NCBI GenBank assembly: GCA_022711765.1
Contig: JAKLEB010000001.1
Location: 2,028,694 to 2,092,693, forward strand
DNA from: Candidatus Krumholzibacteriota bacterium
GTDB taxonomy: Bacteria; Krumholzibacteriota; Krumholzibacteriia; LZORAL124-64-63
DNA: 64,000 nucleotides
Direction: 5' to 3'
Shown here: positions 45,540 to 54,596 of the stretch, one piece after another
How positions within the stretch are numbered: position 1 is the first letter of the stretch
How the letters are laid out: each line of letters opens with the position of its first letter
Notes under the pieces: model-generated
Told to the model about the DNA's origin: nothing
The model's input: the letters and a program-made list of their open reading frames with translations, nothing else
Database searches by the model: none
Translations under genes and position numbers: made by a program

Positions 45540-45988
45540 CAGGCGACCTCCGCCCGGCTGTCCGCAGCGGCGAGCCGCCGGGGAAACTCGCGATAGGGAC
45601 CGAGCTTGCGCACATCCTCCACGACCTGATTGACCAGCTCCGCCCACTTGGCGCCCTCGGCCGCCGACACCCAGGCGAAATGGACCCGGCGGAGGTCGAC
45701 GCCGAGGAACTCGAGGAGGCGGCGGAAGAGCATCCAGCGGCGTCGCGCGTGGAAGTTGCCGGAGGTGTAGTGGCAGTCGCCCGGATGACAGCCGGAAACG
45801 ACGATGCCGTCCGCACCCTGGCCGAACGCCTGCAGGAGCAGCATGAAGTCGATGCGGCCGGTGCACGGCAGCCGGATCATGCGTACGTTCGGCGAGTACT
45901 TGATCCGGCTGGTGCCGGTCAGGTCGGCGCCGGCGTACGTGCACCAGTTGCACACGAAAGCGACGATCTTCGGTTCGAACTCGGCCAT
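45539..45988 (-). CDS. flxD: MvhD/FlxD-type 2Fe-2S subunit
   Basis: A 149-residue protein equivalent to MvhD, the subunit that links the electron-input module to HdrA. It shows FVCNWCTYAGADL, VRMIRLPCTGRID, SGCHPGDCHY and the tail KLG. Four or five cysteines bind the 2Fe-2S cluster. GGGAGG lies 8 nt before the ATG. No hydrogenase subunits MvhA or MvhG are present, so the input is NADH through FlxABC rather than H2. Confidence 0.92.
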   Translation of the reverse strand: MAEFEPKIVAFVCNWCTYAGADLTGTSRIKYSPNVRMIRLPCTGRIDFMLLLQAFGQGADGIVVSGCHPGDCHYTSGNFHARRRWMLFRRLLEFLGVDLRRVHFAWVSAAEGAKWAELVNQVVEDVRKLGPYREFPRRLAAADSRAEVA

Positions 45989-46002
45989 CAGGCGGCCTCC
46001 CC

Positions 46003-47994
46003 TCAGAGGATCACGATTTCCGAGAAGACCTGCTCGTTGGTGAATCCCTGCAGGTCGATGGATTTCGACCGGCAGAGCGCGACGCACGTCCCGCAGCCCT
46101 GGCAGACGCCCTGGTTCACCTTCGCCACGGTCTTGATCGCACTGCCGTCGCGCGCCCTGATCTCCTCGTGTTCGATGGCCTGGTACGGGCACGCCGACTC
46201 GCAGAGGAAGCAGCCGACGCACGTCGAGAAGTCCGGCGGCGCGCAGCGGTTCACCACGGCGACCACCGGCTCGCGCGACAGCTCGTCCTTGCTGAACAGA
46301 CCGCTGACTTTCGCGGCCGCGCCCGAAGCCTGCGCCACAGTTTCCGGGATGTCCTTCGGCGCCTGGCAGGCGCCCGCGACGTAGATGCCGGCCGTGTTCA
46401 TCTCGACGGGCCGCAGCTTCGGGTGCGCCTCGCTGAGGAACCGGTCCTCGTCGTAGCTGATCTTCAACTTCTGCGCGAACGTCTCGGCGTCCGGCTGCGG
46501 GATCATCGCCGTGGCGAGCACGACGAGGTCGGCCTGGATCTCCACCGGCCGGCCGGCCAGCAGCGTGTCGGTTCCCTTGACGACGAGCTTGCCGTCGCGT
46601 TCGAAGATGCGCGAGACGCGGCCGCGCACGTAGCGGACGCGGTCCTGCTCGATCGCGCGGCGCACGAACTCCTCGTACATCTTGCCGCCCGCGCGGATGT
46701 CCATGTAGAACACGTAGGCGTTGCCCTCGTGGACCTTGTGGCGATAGAGCATGGCATGCTTGGCCGTGTACATGCAGCAGATCTTGGAGCAATAGTCGCG
46801 CCCCCTCGCCGCGTCGCGTGAGCCGGCGCATGCGATGAACACGACCGTCTCGGGCACCTTGCCGTCCGACGGGCGCCTGATGACGCCCTGAGTCGGCCCG
46901 GAGGCCGACGCCAGGCGCTCGAACTGCAGCCCCGTGATGACGTCGGGATATTCGCCGTATCCGTACTCGCCGAACTCGGCCGCGCCGGCGACCTGGTAGC
47001 CGGTGGTGACCACGATCGCGCCGACCTCGACCTCGACGAGCAGGTCCTCTTGGTCGAATCGGATGGCGTTCGCCGGACAGAACTTCTCGCACACCTTGCA
47101 CTTGCCGGTACGGTAGTAAGTGCAGTGATCGCGGTCGATGACCGGTTTGTTCGGCACCGCCTGAGGGAACGGCACGTAGATCGCCGTGCGCGGTCCGAGG
47201 TCGGCGTTGAACTCGCTGGGGATCTTCTTGGTCGGACATTTCTGGATGCAGGCGCCGCAGCCGGTGCAGGCGCTCTCGTCGACCGAGCGAGCCTTCTTGC
47301 GGATCACCGCCCGGAAATTGCCGATGAATCCCTCGACCCTTTCCAGCTCGCTGTACGTGTACAGCGTGATGTTCGGGTGTTGCGCCACCTCGACCATGCG
47401 CGGCGTGAGGATGCACTGCGAGCAGTCGAGCGTCGGGAACGTCTCCGATAGCTGGGCCATGTGCCCGCCGATCGATGCCTCGCGCTCGACGAGGATCACC
47501 CGGTGCCCAGCGCCGGCGATGTCCAGGGCCGCCTGGATCCCGGCGATCCCGCCGCCGAGCACGAGCGCGGTCTTGGTGATCGGCACGTTGATCGGGTAGA
47601 GCGGACGGTTTCGCTTGACCTTCTCGACCATCACGCGCACCAGGTCGGCGGCCTTCTCGGTCGTCGCTTCGCCCTGCTCGTGCACCCACGAGCAGTGCTC
47701 GCGCAGGTTCGCCATCTCGCACAGGTACGGATTGAGTCCGACTTCCTGGCAGGCGCGGCGGAACGTCGGTTCGTGCATGCGCGGCGAGCAGGCGGCCACC
47801 ACGACACCCGAGAGCTTCTTCTCGCGGATGGCGTCCTTGATCAGATTCTGGCCCGGGTCCGAGCACATGTACTTGTAGTCGACGCTGTGCACGACGCCCG
47901 GCAGGTCGGCGGACGCCGCGGCGACGGCCGCGGTATCGACCGTGGCGCCGATGTTCTCGCCGCAGTGGCAGATGAAGACGCCGATGCGCGACAT
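46003..47994 (-). CDS. hdrA: HdrA, flavin-bifurcating subunit of heterodisulfide reductase-like complex
   Basis: A 663-residue iron-sulfur flavoprotein, full length for HdrA. N-terminal CHCGENIG cluster, thioredoxin-reductase-like FAD domain (VLGGGIAGIQAAL), a ferredoxin insert CTGCGACIQKCPTK, a CTYYRTGKCKVCEKFC segment typical of HdrA, and C-terminal ferredoxins CVGCFLCESACP and CQGCGTCVALC. HdrA splits electron pairs from NADH toward ferredoxin and the HdrB thiol/disulfide site. Two nt separate it from hdrB. No selenocysteine is visible. Confidence 0.95.
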   Translation of the reverse strand: MSRIGVFICHCGENIGATVDTAAVAAASADLPGVVHSVDYKYMCSDPGQNLIKDAIREKKLSGVVVAACSPRMHEPTFRRACQEVGLNPYLCEMANLREHCSWVHEQGEATTEKAADLVRVMVEKVKRNRPLYPINVPITKTALVLGGGIAGIQAALDIAGAGHRVILVEREASIGGHMAQLSETFPTLDCSQCILTPRMVEVAQHPNITLYTYSELERVEGFIGNFRAVIRKKARSVDESACTGCGACIQKCPTKKIPSEFNADLGPRTAIYVPFPQAVPNKPVIDRDHCTYYRTGKCKVCEKFCPANAIRFDQEDLLVEVEVGAIVVTTGYQVAGAAEFGEYGYGEYPDVITGLQFERLASASGPTQGVIRRPSDGKVPETVVFIACAGSRDAARGRDYCSKICCMYTAKHAMLYRHKVHEGNAYVFYMDIRAGGKMYEEFVRRAIEQDRVRYVRGRVSRIFERDGKLVVKGTDTLLAGRPVEIQADLVVLATAMIPQPDAETFAQKLKISYDEDRFLSEAHPKLRPVEMNTAGIYVAGACQAPKDIPETVAQASGAAAKVSGLFSKDELSREPVVAVVNRCAPPDFSTCVGCFLCESACPYQAIEHEEIRARDGSAIKTVAKVNQGVCQGCGTCVALCRSKSIDLQGFTNEQVFSEIVIL

Positions 47995-47996
47995 GA

Positions 47997-48866
47997 TCAG
48001 ATCTCCTGCGCGACGGTGGGCTGGGGATCGGGGCGGAAACGCACCGGGACGTGGTGCCGGTGCAGTCCGAGAGCGCGTTCGTCGAGGCCGAGCGCAAGGC
48101 CTATCAGCTGCGTGAGATAGAGCACCGGGAGGCGGCTACGCCGGCCGCGGTGCGCGTCGATGGCGTCCCGCCGCAGATCGAGGTTGGTATGGCACATCGG
48201 GCAGGCGACCACGATGGCCTCGGCACCGCGCCGCTCGGCGTCGTCGAGGACTCGGCCGGCGAGCTCGGCCACGAGGTCCGTGCGCGTGATGCTCAGGCCC
48301 GCGCCGCAGCACTCGGTCTTGAACGCCCAGGCGACGGGCTCGGCGCCGGCGGCGCGCACCAGGTCGTCCATCTCGCGCGGGTCCTCGGTGCGCGCGAGCG
48401 TGCTCAGCTTCGGCGGGCGCGTGAGATAGCAACCGTAGTAGCAGGCAACCCTGTGCGCGAACGGCCGGCTGACCCGGCCGGCGACACCGTCAGTCGACAG
48501 GACGTCGAGGATGCTCACGATCTTCGGCCCGGCCTGGAGCGGCAGCTCGATGATGTCCGCGATCTCGCGCTTCCGCTCTTCGTCGCGATCCAGCTCCTCA
48601 TGCGTCGCCATGAGGCGCGCGTAACACGCCGAGCACGGAACGAGAAGGTCGGTGATCCCGGCGCGTTCGGCGAGCGCGAGGTTCCGCGCCGGCAGCGCGA
48701 GGGCGAGCTTGGCGTTGAGACTGTGCGCGGCCGTGGCGCCGCAGCAGTTCCAGTCGGGAACCTCGGTGAGCTCGAGCCCGAGCTTCGGCGCGATCGCGGT
48801 CAGCGACTCGAGGTACTCCCGCGAGGAACCCTCCAGCGAGCATCCCGGGAAAAGTCCCAGCTTCAT
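47997..48866 (-). CDS. hdrB: HdrB, catalytic subunit with two CCG domains
   Basis: A 289-residue protein with two CCG motifs, which hold the two non-cubane 4Fe-4S clusters that reduce a disulfide. The first reads FPGCSLEG ... NCCGA ... CSACY, the second CYYGCYLTRPP ... ECCGAGLSIT ... CPMCHTNL. ATG 48866 overlaps the hdrC stop (ATGA) with GGAGGGAGAAG upstream. In bacteria the acceptor is probably DsrC-like or another protein disulfide; none is encoded nearby. Confidence 0.95.
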   Translation of the reverse strand: MKLGLFPGCSLEGSSREYLESLTAIAPKLGLELTEVPDWNCCGATAAHSLNAKLALALPARNLALAERAGITDLLVPCSACYARLMATHEELDRDEERKREIADIIELPLQAGPKIVSILDVLSTDGVAGRVSRPFAHRVACYYGCYLTRPPKLSTLARTEDPREMDDLVRAAGAEPVAWAFKTECCGAGLSITRTDLVAELAGRVLDDAERRGAEAIVVACPMCHTNLDLRRDAIDAHRGRRSRLPVLYLTQLIGLALGLDERALGLHRHHVPVRFRPDPQPTVAQEI

Positions 48867-49438
48867 GGCTTCTCCCTCCTGCACTTCGCGAAGATCCGGG
48901 CGACGGCGCCCCTGTCCTCGATGCCGTGCGGCAGCGGCGCGAGCTTGCCCCGCGCCATGAGCCGGGGCGCCACCGCCACGTCCTGCAGCAGGTGCATGGT
49001 CTTGAGCTTGTAGGCCGCGATGAGTCCGACCTCGTGCAGGCGGCCGCTTCTCGCGATCGAGCCGAGGAACGCGTCGTGGAACGCGAGGATATCCTTCGCC
49101 TTCGGGTGTGCAAGGCCGCGCTCGCGCGACTCGTCGCGCAGGCGGTCCATGATCCTGGGCAGGTCGACCTCCTGCGGACAGCGGCTGACACACGTCTCGC
49201 AGGTCAAGCACAGCCAGATCGCGGCCGACGCCAGCACCTCCTGCCCGGTGTCCGGCAGATCGAGCTGCAGCAGGCGGAGGATCTGGTGCGGCGCGAGGTC
49301 CATCTCCGCGGCGAGGGGACAGCCGGCGGTGCACTTTCCGCACTGGTAGCACCGGAACGCGGACTGGCCGGTGTCGGCCTCGACACGATCGGCGAGTGTC
49401 TGGGGATGGACACCCGAGTGGTGGCCGGAGTCGGACAT
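48863..49438 (-). CDS. hdrC: HdrC, iron-sulfur subunit
   Basis: A 191-residue protein with two 4Fe-4S motifs, CYQCGKCTAGCPLA and CLTCETCVSRCPQE, in the usual HdrC arrangement, then a helical tail (YKLKTMHLLQDVAVAPRL). It wires HdrA to HdrB. ATG 49438 has GGAGG 7 nt upstream; an in-frame ATG at 49519 gives a poorly conserved extension. It is the first cofactor gene of the operon; 120 nt separate it from the membrane protein gene and include an AT-rich patch (49500-49535) that may be its promoter. Confidence 0.94.
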   Translation of the reverse strand: MSDSGHHSGVHPQTLADRVEADTGQSAFRCYQCGKCTAGCPLAAEMDLAPHQILRLLQLDLPDTGQEVLASAAIWLCLTCETCVSRCPQEVDLPRIMDRLRDESRERGLAHPKAKDILAFHDAFLGSIARSGRLHEVGLIAAYKLKTMHLLQDVAVAPRLMARGKLAPLPHGIEDRGAVARIFAKCRREKP

Positions 49439-49558
49439 CTTGGACCTCCCGAGTTGCGCAGACGCCTCGACGATAGGCGGCGGGATCCCGGCGCGCAAAT
49501 TCCGATATTGCATAGTCAATTCGTATTTCTTCGGGGTTCTCGGAGGAGTTGGCGCCCG

Positions 49559-50074
49559 TCAGCCCAGCAACGTCCGGAGGAAGTCCGTGCGGTCCACGTT
49601 GGCGACGTGCGTGAACCACTCGTCCTGGGCCTTGTAGACGAGGATGCCGAGCCAGATCCACCCGCGCCGGGCGCGGTAGATCGTGTGGACGCGGTCCCAG
49701 CCGCGGAACTTCGCGATGGTCACATAGACCAGGAACAACGGTTCGAGGAGGTTCGGAAACCAGAACAGCATCAGCTCGTCATGAGTGGAGAAGAACAGCG
49801 CCTGCCCCACCGTGCGCAGCGCGAAGGTCGCCGCGAATTCGGGGCGGATCGGCCGGCGCCAGCCCCAGAGGAAGATGAACAGGTAGCCGACCCAGTCCGC
49901 GGCCTTGTCCAGGTTCTGGTACAGACCGAGATCGAGGCCGGCCGGGACGAGGATGTCGCCGTCCAGCGAATCGAGCGCGAAGTTCGCCCAGCCCGCCGCG
50001 AACGGGAACCGAAGGTACAGCACCGGCAGGAGGAACTTCAAGCCGACGACGATGATGACGGCTGGCAAATTCAC
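49559..50074 (-). CDS. Membrane protein of unknown function, upstream of the hdr-flx operon
   Basis: A 171-residue integral membrane protein with about four hydrophobic helices: IIVVGLKFLLPVLYL, VGYLFIFLWGW, LLEPLFLVYVTIAKF and GWIWLGILVYK. Family not recognised. An acidic and aromatic middle (FALDSLDGDILVPAGLDLG) faces one side. The start is GTG 50074 with AAGGA 6 nt upstream. The gene is on the same strand as hdrC-flxA, but with 120 nt between, so it may be a separate unit. Confidence 0.7.
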   Translation of the reverse strand: MNLPAVIIVVGLKFLLPVLYLRFPFAAGWANFALDSLDGDILVPAGLDLGLYQNLDKAADWVGYLFIFLWGWRRPIRPEFAATFALRTVGQALFFSTHDELMLFWFPNLLEPLFLVYVTIAKFRGWDRVHTIYRARRGWIWLGILVYKAQDEWFTHVANVDRTDFLRTLLG

Positions 50075-50232
50075 GGGCTTCCTTCCGGCCTGGTCTCATC
50101 GCCGAATCCTCTCAGCGCAAAGGACTTATAGCACGTTCGCGGCGGTTCGACTATCTTGACCCATAGACTCTCCATCCGATCGTGTCGATCAACCCACATC
50201 GGCAGCGGAGATCCGGCGAATCGAGGAGTCCG

Positions 50233-51828
50233 GTGCGCGCGCTCCGTGTCGGTGTCATCGACCTCGTCCATAAAGCGCCGACGCGAGCTCTCTACGCCCG
50301 CGTCATGCATGCCAACCTCACCTCGATCATGCCGCAGGTCGTCGCGACCTGGTGCCAGGAACTGGGACACCGGGTCGATTTCGTCTGCTACACCGGCCTC
50401 GAGGATCTGACCCGCGAACTGCCCGACGACTGCGATCTGGTGTTCGTCTGCGGGTTCACCCAGTCCGCCCAGCTCGCGTACGCCCTGAGCAACCTGTTCC
50501 GGTCGCGCGGCGCGGTCACGGTCCTGGGCGGCCCCCATGCGCGCTGCTATCCCGAGGACGCGCAGCTCTACTTCGACTACGTGCTGGGCTTCACGGACCG
50601 GTCGCTGATCAAGGACGTCCTGCAGGATTGCGCGCGGCATCGCCCGCTGGGCCTGCACATCTCGGCGGAACGTCACCCGGCCACCTTGCCGGGTCTCGCT
50701 GAACGGTGGCCGTTCGTCGAGCAGACGCTGCGGAAGGCGCCGTTCCTCAAGCTGGTCCCGCTGATCGGCAGCCTCGGCTGTCCCTATGCGTGTCCGTTCT
50801 GCATCGACTCGACGGTCCCGTTTCAGCCGCTCTCCCTCGTCGGCCTCAAGGCCGATTTGCGCTTCCTGCGCCAGCGCCTCCGGCATCCCCGGGTTGCCTG
50901 GCACGATCCGAATTTCGGTGTGCAGTTCGACAACTGCCTGGACGCCATCGAGGACGCCGTGCCGCCCGGCAGCATCGAATTCGTCGCCGAGAGCTCGCTC
51001 ACGTTGCTCACGGAACCGCACGTCGAACGACTGCAGCGAAACGGGTTCAAGGCGCTGTTGCCGGGAGTCGAATCCTGGTTCGACCTCGGGCAGAAGTCGC
51101 GGTGCGGCAACGTCGCCGCCGAGGATCGGGTACGCCGCGTTTCCGATCAGATCAACATGATCATGGGGCACGTGCCCTACGTGCAGGCGAACTTCGTGCT
51201 CGGCCTCGATTGCGACAAGGGAGGCGCGCCGTTCGAGCTCACGAAGCTGTTCATCGACCTCACGCCCGGCGTCTTTCCCGGCTACTCGCTCCTGACCGCG
51301 TTCGGTCGTGCCGCGCCCCTGAACCTGGAGCTGCAGTCCAGCGACCGGGTGATCCCCTGCCCTTTCCACTTCCTGGACAACAACCACGCGATGAACGTCC
51401 GTCCGCTCAACTACGACTGGCGCGAATTCTACGATCGCGTGATCGATCTGACGGACTACACCTTCTCCTGGCGGGCGATGAGACGGCGGTTCCTCGCGAA
51501 CCGCGGGGCGATCCCGCGCTGGCTGAACCTCGTGCGGGGAGTGTCGTCCGAGGGGTCCGGACGGTTGAAGCAGTTCCGCCGGCTGCGGAAGCAACTCGAC
51601 ACCAACGGCGACCTGCGCGCGTTCCTCGATCGCCGGAGCGACGTGCTCCCCGAATACTACGCCGAGATCGTGCGACGGGACCTGGGTCCTCTGTGGAAAT
51701 GGCTGCCCGCCGGGGCGCTGAGCCACGACCCTCACGCATACCTGAAAGCGTCGCGGCGACGTCCGGCGGCAGTGGCCGCGACCGTGGCCGAGGCGTTGCC
51801 GCGGGCGGAATCGGCGCCTGCCGGCTGA
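50233..51828 (+). CDS. B12-binding domain / radical SAM protein
   Basis: A 531-residue cytoplasmic enzyme. Residues 5-140 resemble the cobalamin-binding Rossmann domain (DLVFVCGFTQSAQLAYALS, VTVLGGPHARCYPEDA), as in many B12-dependent radical SAM methyltransferases. The radical SAM cluster motif is CPYACPFC with Cys183, Cys187 and Cys190. A barrel and a basic helical C-terminus follow. GTG 50233 is preferred (GAGGAG 4 nt upstream). It is divergent from the membrane protein gene and convergent with the sigma-module end. The conserved DxHxxG loop is not obvious, so cobalamin binding is unproven. Substrate unknown. Confidence 0.85.
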   Translation: MRALRVGVIDLVHKAPTRALYARVMHANLTSIMPQVVATWCQELGHRVDFVCYTGLEDLTRELPDDCDLVFVCGFTQSAQLAYALSNLFRSRGAVTVLGGPHARCYPEDAQLYFDYVLGFTDRSLIKDVLQDCARHRPLGLHISAERHPATLPGLAERWPFVEQTLRKAPFLKLVPLIGSLGCPYACPFCIDSTVPFQPLSLVGLKADLRFLRQRLRHPRVAWHDPNFGVQFDNCLDAIEDAVPPGSIEFVAESSLTLLTEPHVERLQRNGFKALLPGVESWFDLGQKSRCGNVAAEDRVRRVSDQINMIMGHVPYVQANFVLGLDCDKGGAPFELTKLFIDLTPGVFPGYSLLTAFGRAAPLNLELQSSDRVIPCPFHFLDNNHAMNVRPLNYDWREFYDRVIDLTDYTFSWRAMRRRFLANRGAIPRWLNLVRGVSSEGSGRLKQFRRLRKQLDTNGDLRAFLDRRSDVLPEYYAEIVRRDLGPLWKWLPAGALSHDPHAYLKASRRRPAAVAATVAEALPRAESAPAG

Positions 51829-51852
51829 GCGGTCGGCGCGCGCACGAGCGCG

Positions 51853-53646
51853 TCAGCGCGTCAACTCGTAGTACCGATAGCCGGGAGCGGTGGCGATCCC
51901 CTGATACCCGCGATCCGCCAGCGACCGGCGCCAGAATGCGACGCGCTGCGGCGGCGCGCCCACTTCCGCCAGCTCCGCACCGGTCACGCCCTCGGTGACG
52001 AGACTGTCGAACAGGGCCGACAGGTCCTGGCGTCCCGCCTCGCAGTCAGCCAGCCGCGCCCGCAACTGTCGCGTGACCGGCGGTACCCACCCTGACATGC
52101 CGCCGGTCACGGGGCGACCCGTGGCCAGCGCCCGGTGCAACCAGAGCGCATCGAACGCCTCTTCGTCGGCCTCCGTCGGCGGCGCCGGCAGCGAGAGCAC
52201 GGCGCCCGCCGCGCCGCCGTCCGGAAGCGGGTAGCGGTTCTCGCGCCCGTCGACCCCGACCGGAACCGCCAGCATCGCGATCGGCACGGACTCCAGCCAG
52301 ACCAGCGTCCAGACCGCCGCGACAAGCCACCGCCGCCGCCGCGGCGCCGGGTCGCGCCGTGCACCGTAGACTCCCAGGCAGGCCCACCACGCCAGCGCGA
52401 TCGTTCCCAGGTACACGAACCGCGAGGGTGCCCGGAATGCCTCGAACGGCACCAGCAGTTCGCGCAAGATCCCGAACGGGAGGATCACCCGGCGATCGCT
52501 GCCCGGGGGCAGGCCGCCCGAATCCCCGAACGACATCACCAGGCCGACCAGTCCGACGGCCGCAACGAACAGACCGTATTGCCGCCAGGCAGCCGGCAGC
52601 CGCCGCCAGCGCCAGGCGCCCAGGATCGCGCAGGCCAGGGTCAGCCAACCGGGATGCAGGACGGCGTCGGTGTTGCGCATGGCACGCTCGGCGGCCGGTT
52701 CACCTCCGCCGGCCAGGTCGGCCCACGTCCAGCGGTGCGGACCGGGGTTGCCGAGCCCGTGCAGGCTGGTGCTGTAGTACTGGACCGCCTGGAGGTCCCG
52801 GGTGTACTCCGGCACCTCGGTGCGCAGCCGGATGTACGGCCACGCGATCGCGAGCACGAGAACCGCGGCGACGAGCGCCGGCAGCGCGGTCTGCCGCGCG
52901 AGCCTGCGCACCTGGCGCCGGCGGAACGCGATCCACGCCCCGCAGACCGCGCCGGTCATGAGCACGAAAACCGCGTCGGCGAACCCGTACCAGCCCCACG
53001 CCGCCTGGCAGACCAGGCACGCCGAGGCGAGCCACCACCACCCTCGGCCATCGACTCCCCCCGCGAACCGACGCCAGCCGCGCCAGAGCGCCACCATCAG
53101 GAGCACGACCCACGGCGGAGAGATCTGGTTGAGAAGTCCGAGCTGCCAGGTCGTGAAGGGCGAGCCGACCAGGAACAGGGCGGTGAGACCGGCGCCGGCC
53201 GCGCGCGCGCCGGGGCGCTGCCCCTGGCTACCCGCGAGCCACAGCGCCGCGCCGGTCGCGGCGGTCAGGACGAGCGTCGCGATCACGGCCAGGTTGTAGA
53301 GCAGCGCCGGGGTCGGATCGGCAAGGTAGAGTACCGGCGCCACCAGGATCGCCTGGCCGAGCAGCGGGTCCATGCTCAGCAGGGCGTGGGACGACGGGAA
53401 GAAGATCGGCAGACCGATCCAGGCGACCGGATCCCAGAACCGTCGCGCCGTCCAGGTGAGGATGCCGCTCTGCAGCAGCGCGTCGCCGCCGTCCAGCGTG
53501 GCGAGAACGGCGCGGTCGAGGCAGCCGAGCACGGGCCAGACCTGCACCACGATCAGCGCCGACACCGGGATCAACGAGGAAACGTGGCGCCAGCGCCATC
53601 CGTCCTCGCGAAGCCGGGTCGTGAAAGACGAGAGGAACGAATTCAA
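51853..53646 (-). CDS. Large polytopic membrane protein, unknown function
   Basis: A 597-residue protein with 10-12 hydrophobic helices over the first 430 residues and a soluble C-terminal region (about 450-597) ending in an alpha/beta-like segment (WRRSLADRGYQGIATAPGYRYYELTR). The layout recalls GT-C glycosyltransferases and YfhO-type proteins, with an Asp in the first periplasmic loop (DGGDALLQSGILTW). I infer lipid-linked sugar transfer only weakly. The start is TTG 53646 with GGGGGAG 9 nt upstream; no ATG is available before the first helix. It is the last gene behind the sigma/CHAT/CPBP set, 138 nt after CPBP. Confidence 0.65.
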   Translation of the reverse strand: MNSFLSSFTTRLREDGWRWRHVSSLIPVSALIVVQVWPVLGCLDRAVLATLDGGDALLQSGILTWTARRFWDPVAWIGLPIFFPSSHALLSMDPLLGQAILVAPVLYLADPTPALLYNLAVIATLVLTAATGAALWLAGSQGQRPGARAAGAGLTALFLVGSPFTTWQLGLLNQISPPWVVLLMVALWRGWRRFAGGVDGRGWWWLASACLVCQAAWGWYGFADAVFVLMTGAVCGAWIAFRRRQVRRLARQTALPALVAAVLVLAIAWPYIRLRTEVPEYTRDLQAVQYYSTSLHGLGNPGPHRWTWADLAGGGEPAAERAMRNTDAVLHPGWLTLACAILGAWRWRRLPAAWRQYGLFVAAVGLVGLVMSFGDSGGLPPGSDRRVILPFGILRELLVPFEAFRAPSRFVYLGTIALAWWACLGVYGARRDPAPRRRRWLVAAVWTLVWLESVPIAMLAVPVGVDGRENRYPLPDGGAAGAVLSLPAPPTEADEEAFDALWLHRALATGRPVTGGMSGWVPPVTRQLRARLADCEAGRQDLSALFDSLVTEGVTGAELAEVGAPPQRVAFWRRSLADRGYQGIATAPGYRYYELTR

Positions 53647-53784
53647 ACCGTGTCGTCTCCCCCTGGTTCGTCGCGGGAGCGCGGGTGGCGTCCGGACGCA
53701 ATGATACGCTGGCAGGGCCGTTGGCTTCAACCCGCGAGATCATCGCCGGTTGCGTGGCCGCAGGCTCGGGGCCGCCGGCCTCTT

Positions 53785-54543
53785 CTACCCCACCGCCCGC
53801 ATCGCCTGCAGTCCGCCGACGAGGTTCAAGACCACGTGCATCGCGATCGGCGTCCACAGCGAACCCGACTTCAGGCGCGCCGCGCCGAGCAACAGGCCGA
53901 GCAGGAAGACCCAGGCCAACTCGACCGGCCCGTACTGGAGATGCGCCAGGGTCCACAGGAAGGAGATCAGCGCGACCGCGCCCCACGGCCCGAGCGAGGT
54001 CGCCTGCCATCCGGTGAGCAGGAACCCTCGGCAGAACGCCTCCTCGAACAGCGGCGCTGCCACGACGATCCCGAGCCAGAGCCACGGCGCGCGGCCGCCG
54101 GTGCTCACCGCCTCGCGCATGAACTCCGGAACCTCGTCGACGCCGAGCCGCGGCGCCGCGAAGTCGAAGGCGAGCCCGGCCAGAAGACCAGACGCGAGCC
54201 AGAGCACCAGCGCCGGTGCCTTCACGGGACGCAAGGCAAGGTATTCGCGCCAGGTACCGCTCCGGCAACACCGCACGGCAGCCAGCATGACCAGACCGCC
54301 GAGCAGCGCCGAGGCGATCGAACAGGCACCGAGCACCGAACCGTGGACGGCCAGCTCTCGGACCACGGCCGCCGCCGCGCGCGAGTCCGACACGGCGCCG
54401 CCGTGATTTGCGATCGTGGCGAGCGCCACGATCGTGACCACCACGAGCTGAGCGATGACGAACGCCGCCGCCACCGCCGCCCCCCAGCCGGCGGTAGCCC
54501 AGAAACGCCAGGGTCGGAACGGGCCGTCGCGATCGTCGTCCAT
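53785..54543 (-). CDS. CPBP family intramembrane metalloprotease
   Basis: A 252-residue membrane protease of the CAAX/Rce1 (CPBP) family with about seven or eight helices. The three motifs are complete: E167-E168-xxx-R172 (FEEAFCRGF), TLAH with His201, and His236-xxx-Asn240 (MHVVLN). These residues form the glutamate/histidine catalytic site in the membrane. AGGAG lies 8 nt before ATG 54543. The gap from the CHAT gene is 53 nt, so it is probably cotranscribed with the sigma factor, anti-sigma factor and CHAT protease. A site-2-like role on the anti-sigma factor is an inference from position. Confidence 0.9.
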   Translation of the reverse strand: MDDDRDGPFRPWRFWATAGWGAAVAAAFVIAQLVVVTIVALATIANHGGAVSDSRAAAAVVRELAVHGSVLGACSIASALLGGLVMLAAVRCCRSGTWREYLALRPVKAPALVLWLASGLLAGLAFDFAAPRLGVDEVPEFMREAVSTGGRAPWLWLGIVVAAPLFEEAFCRGFLLTGWQATSLGPWGAVALISFLWTLAHLQYGPVELAWVFLLGLLLGAARLKSGSLWTPIAMHVVLNLVGGLQAMRAVG

Positions 54544-54596
54544 CGATCGGCTCCTGCCAGGGACCGAACCGGGAAGTTGGCGGCGGCGCGAGGGTA

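Noticed and set aside
49500..49535. FNR-like box ATTG...CAAT before hdrC
   Set aside because: Only the outer four bases pair; it does not fit TTGAT-N4-ATCAA.
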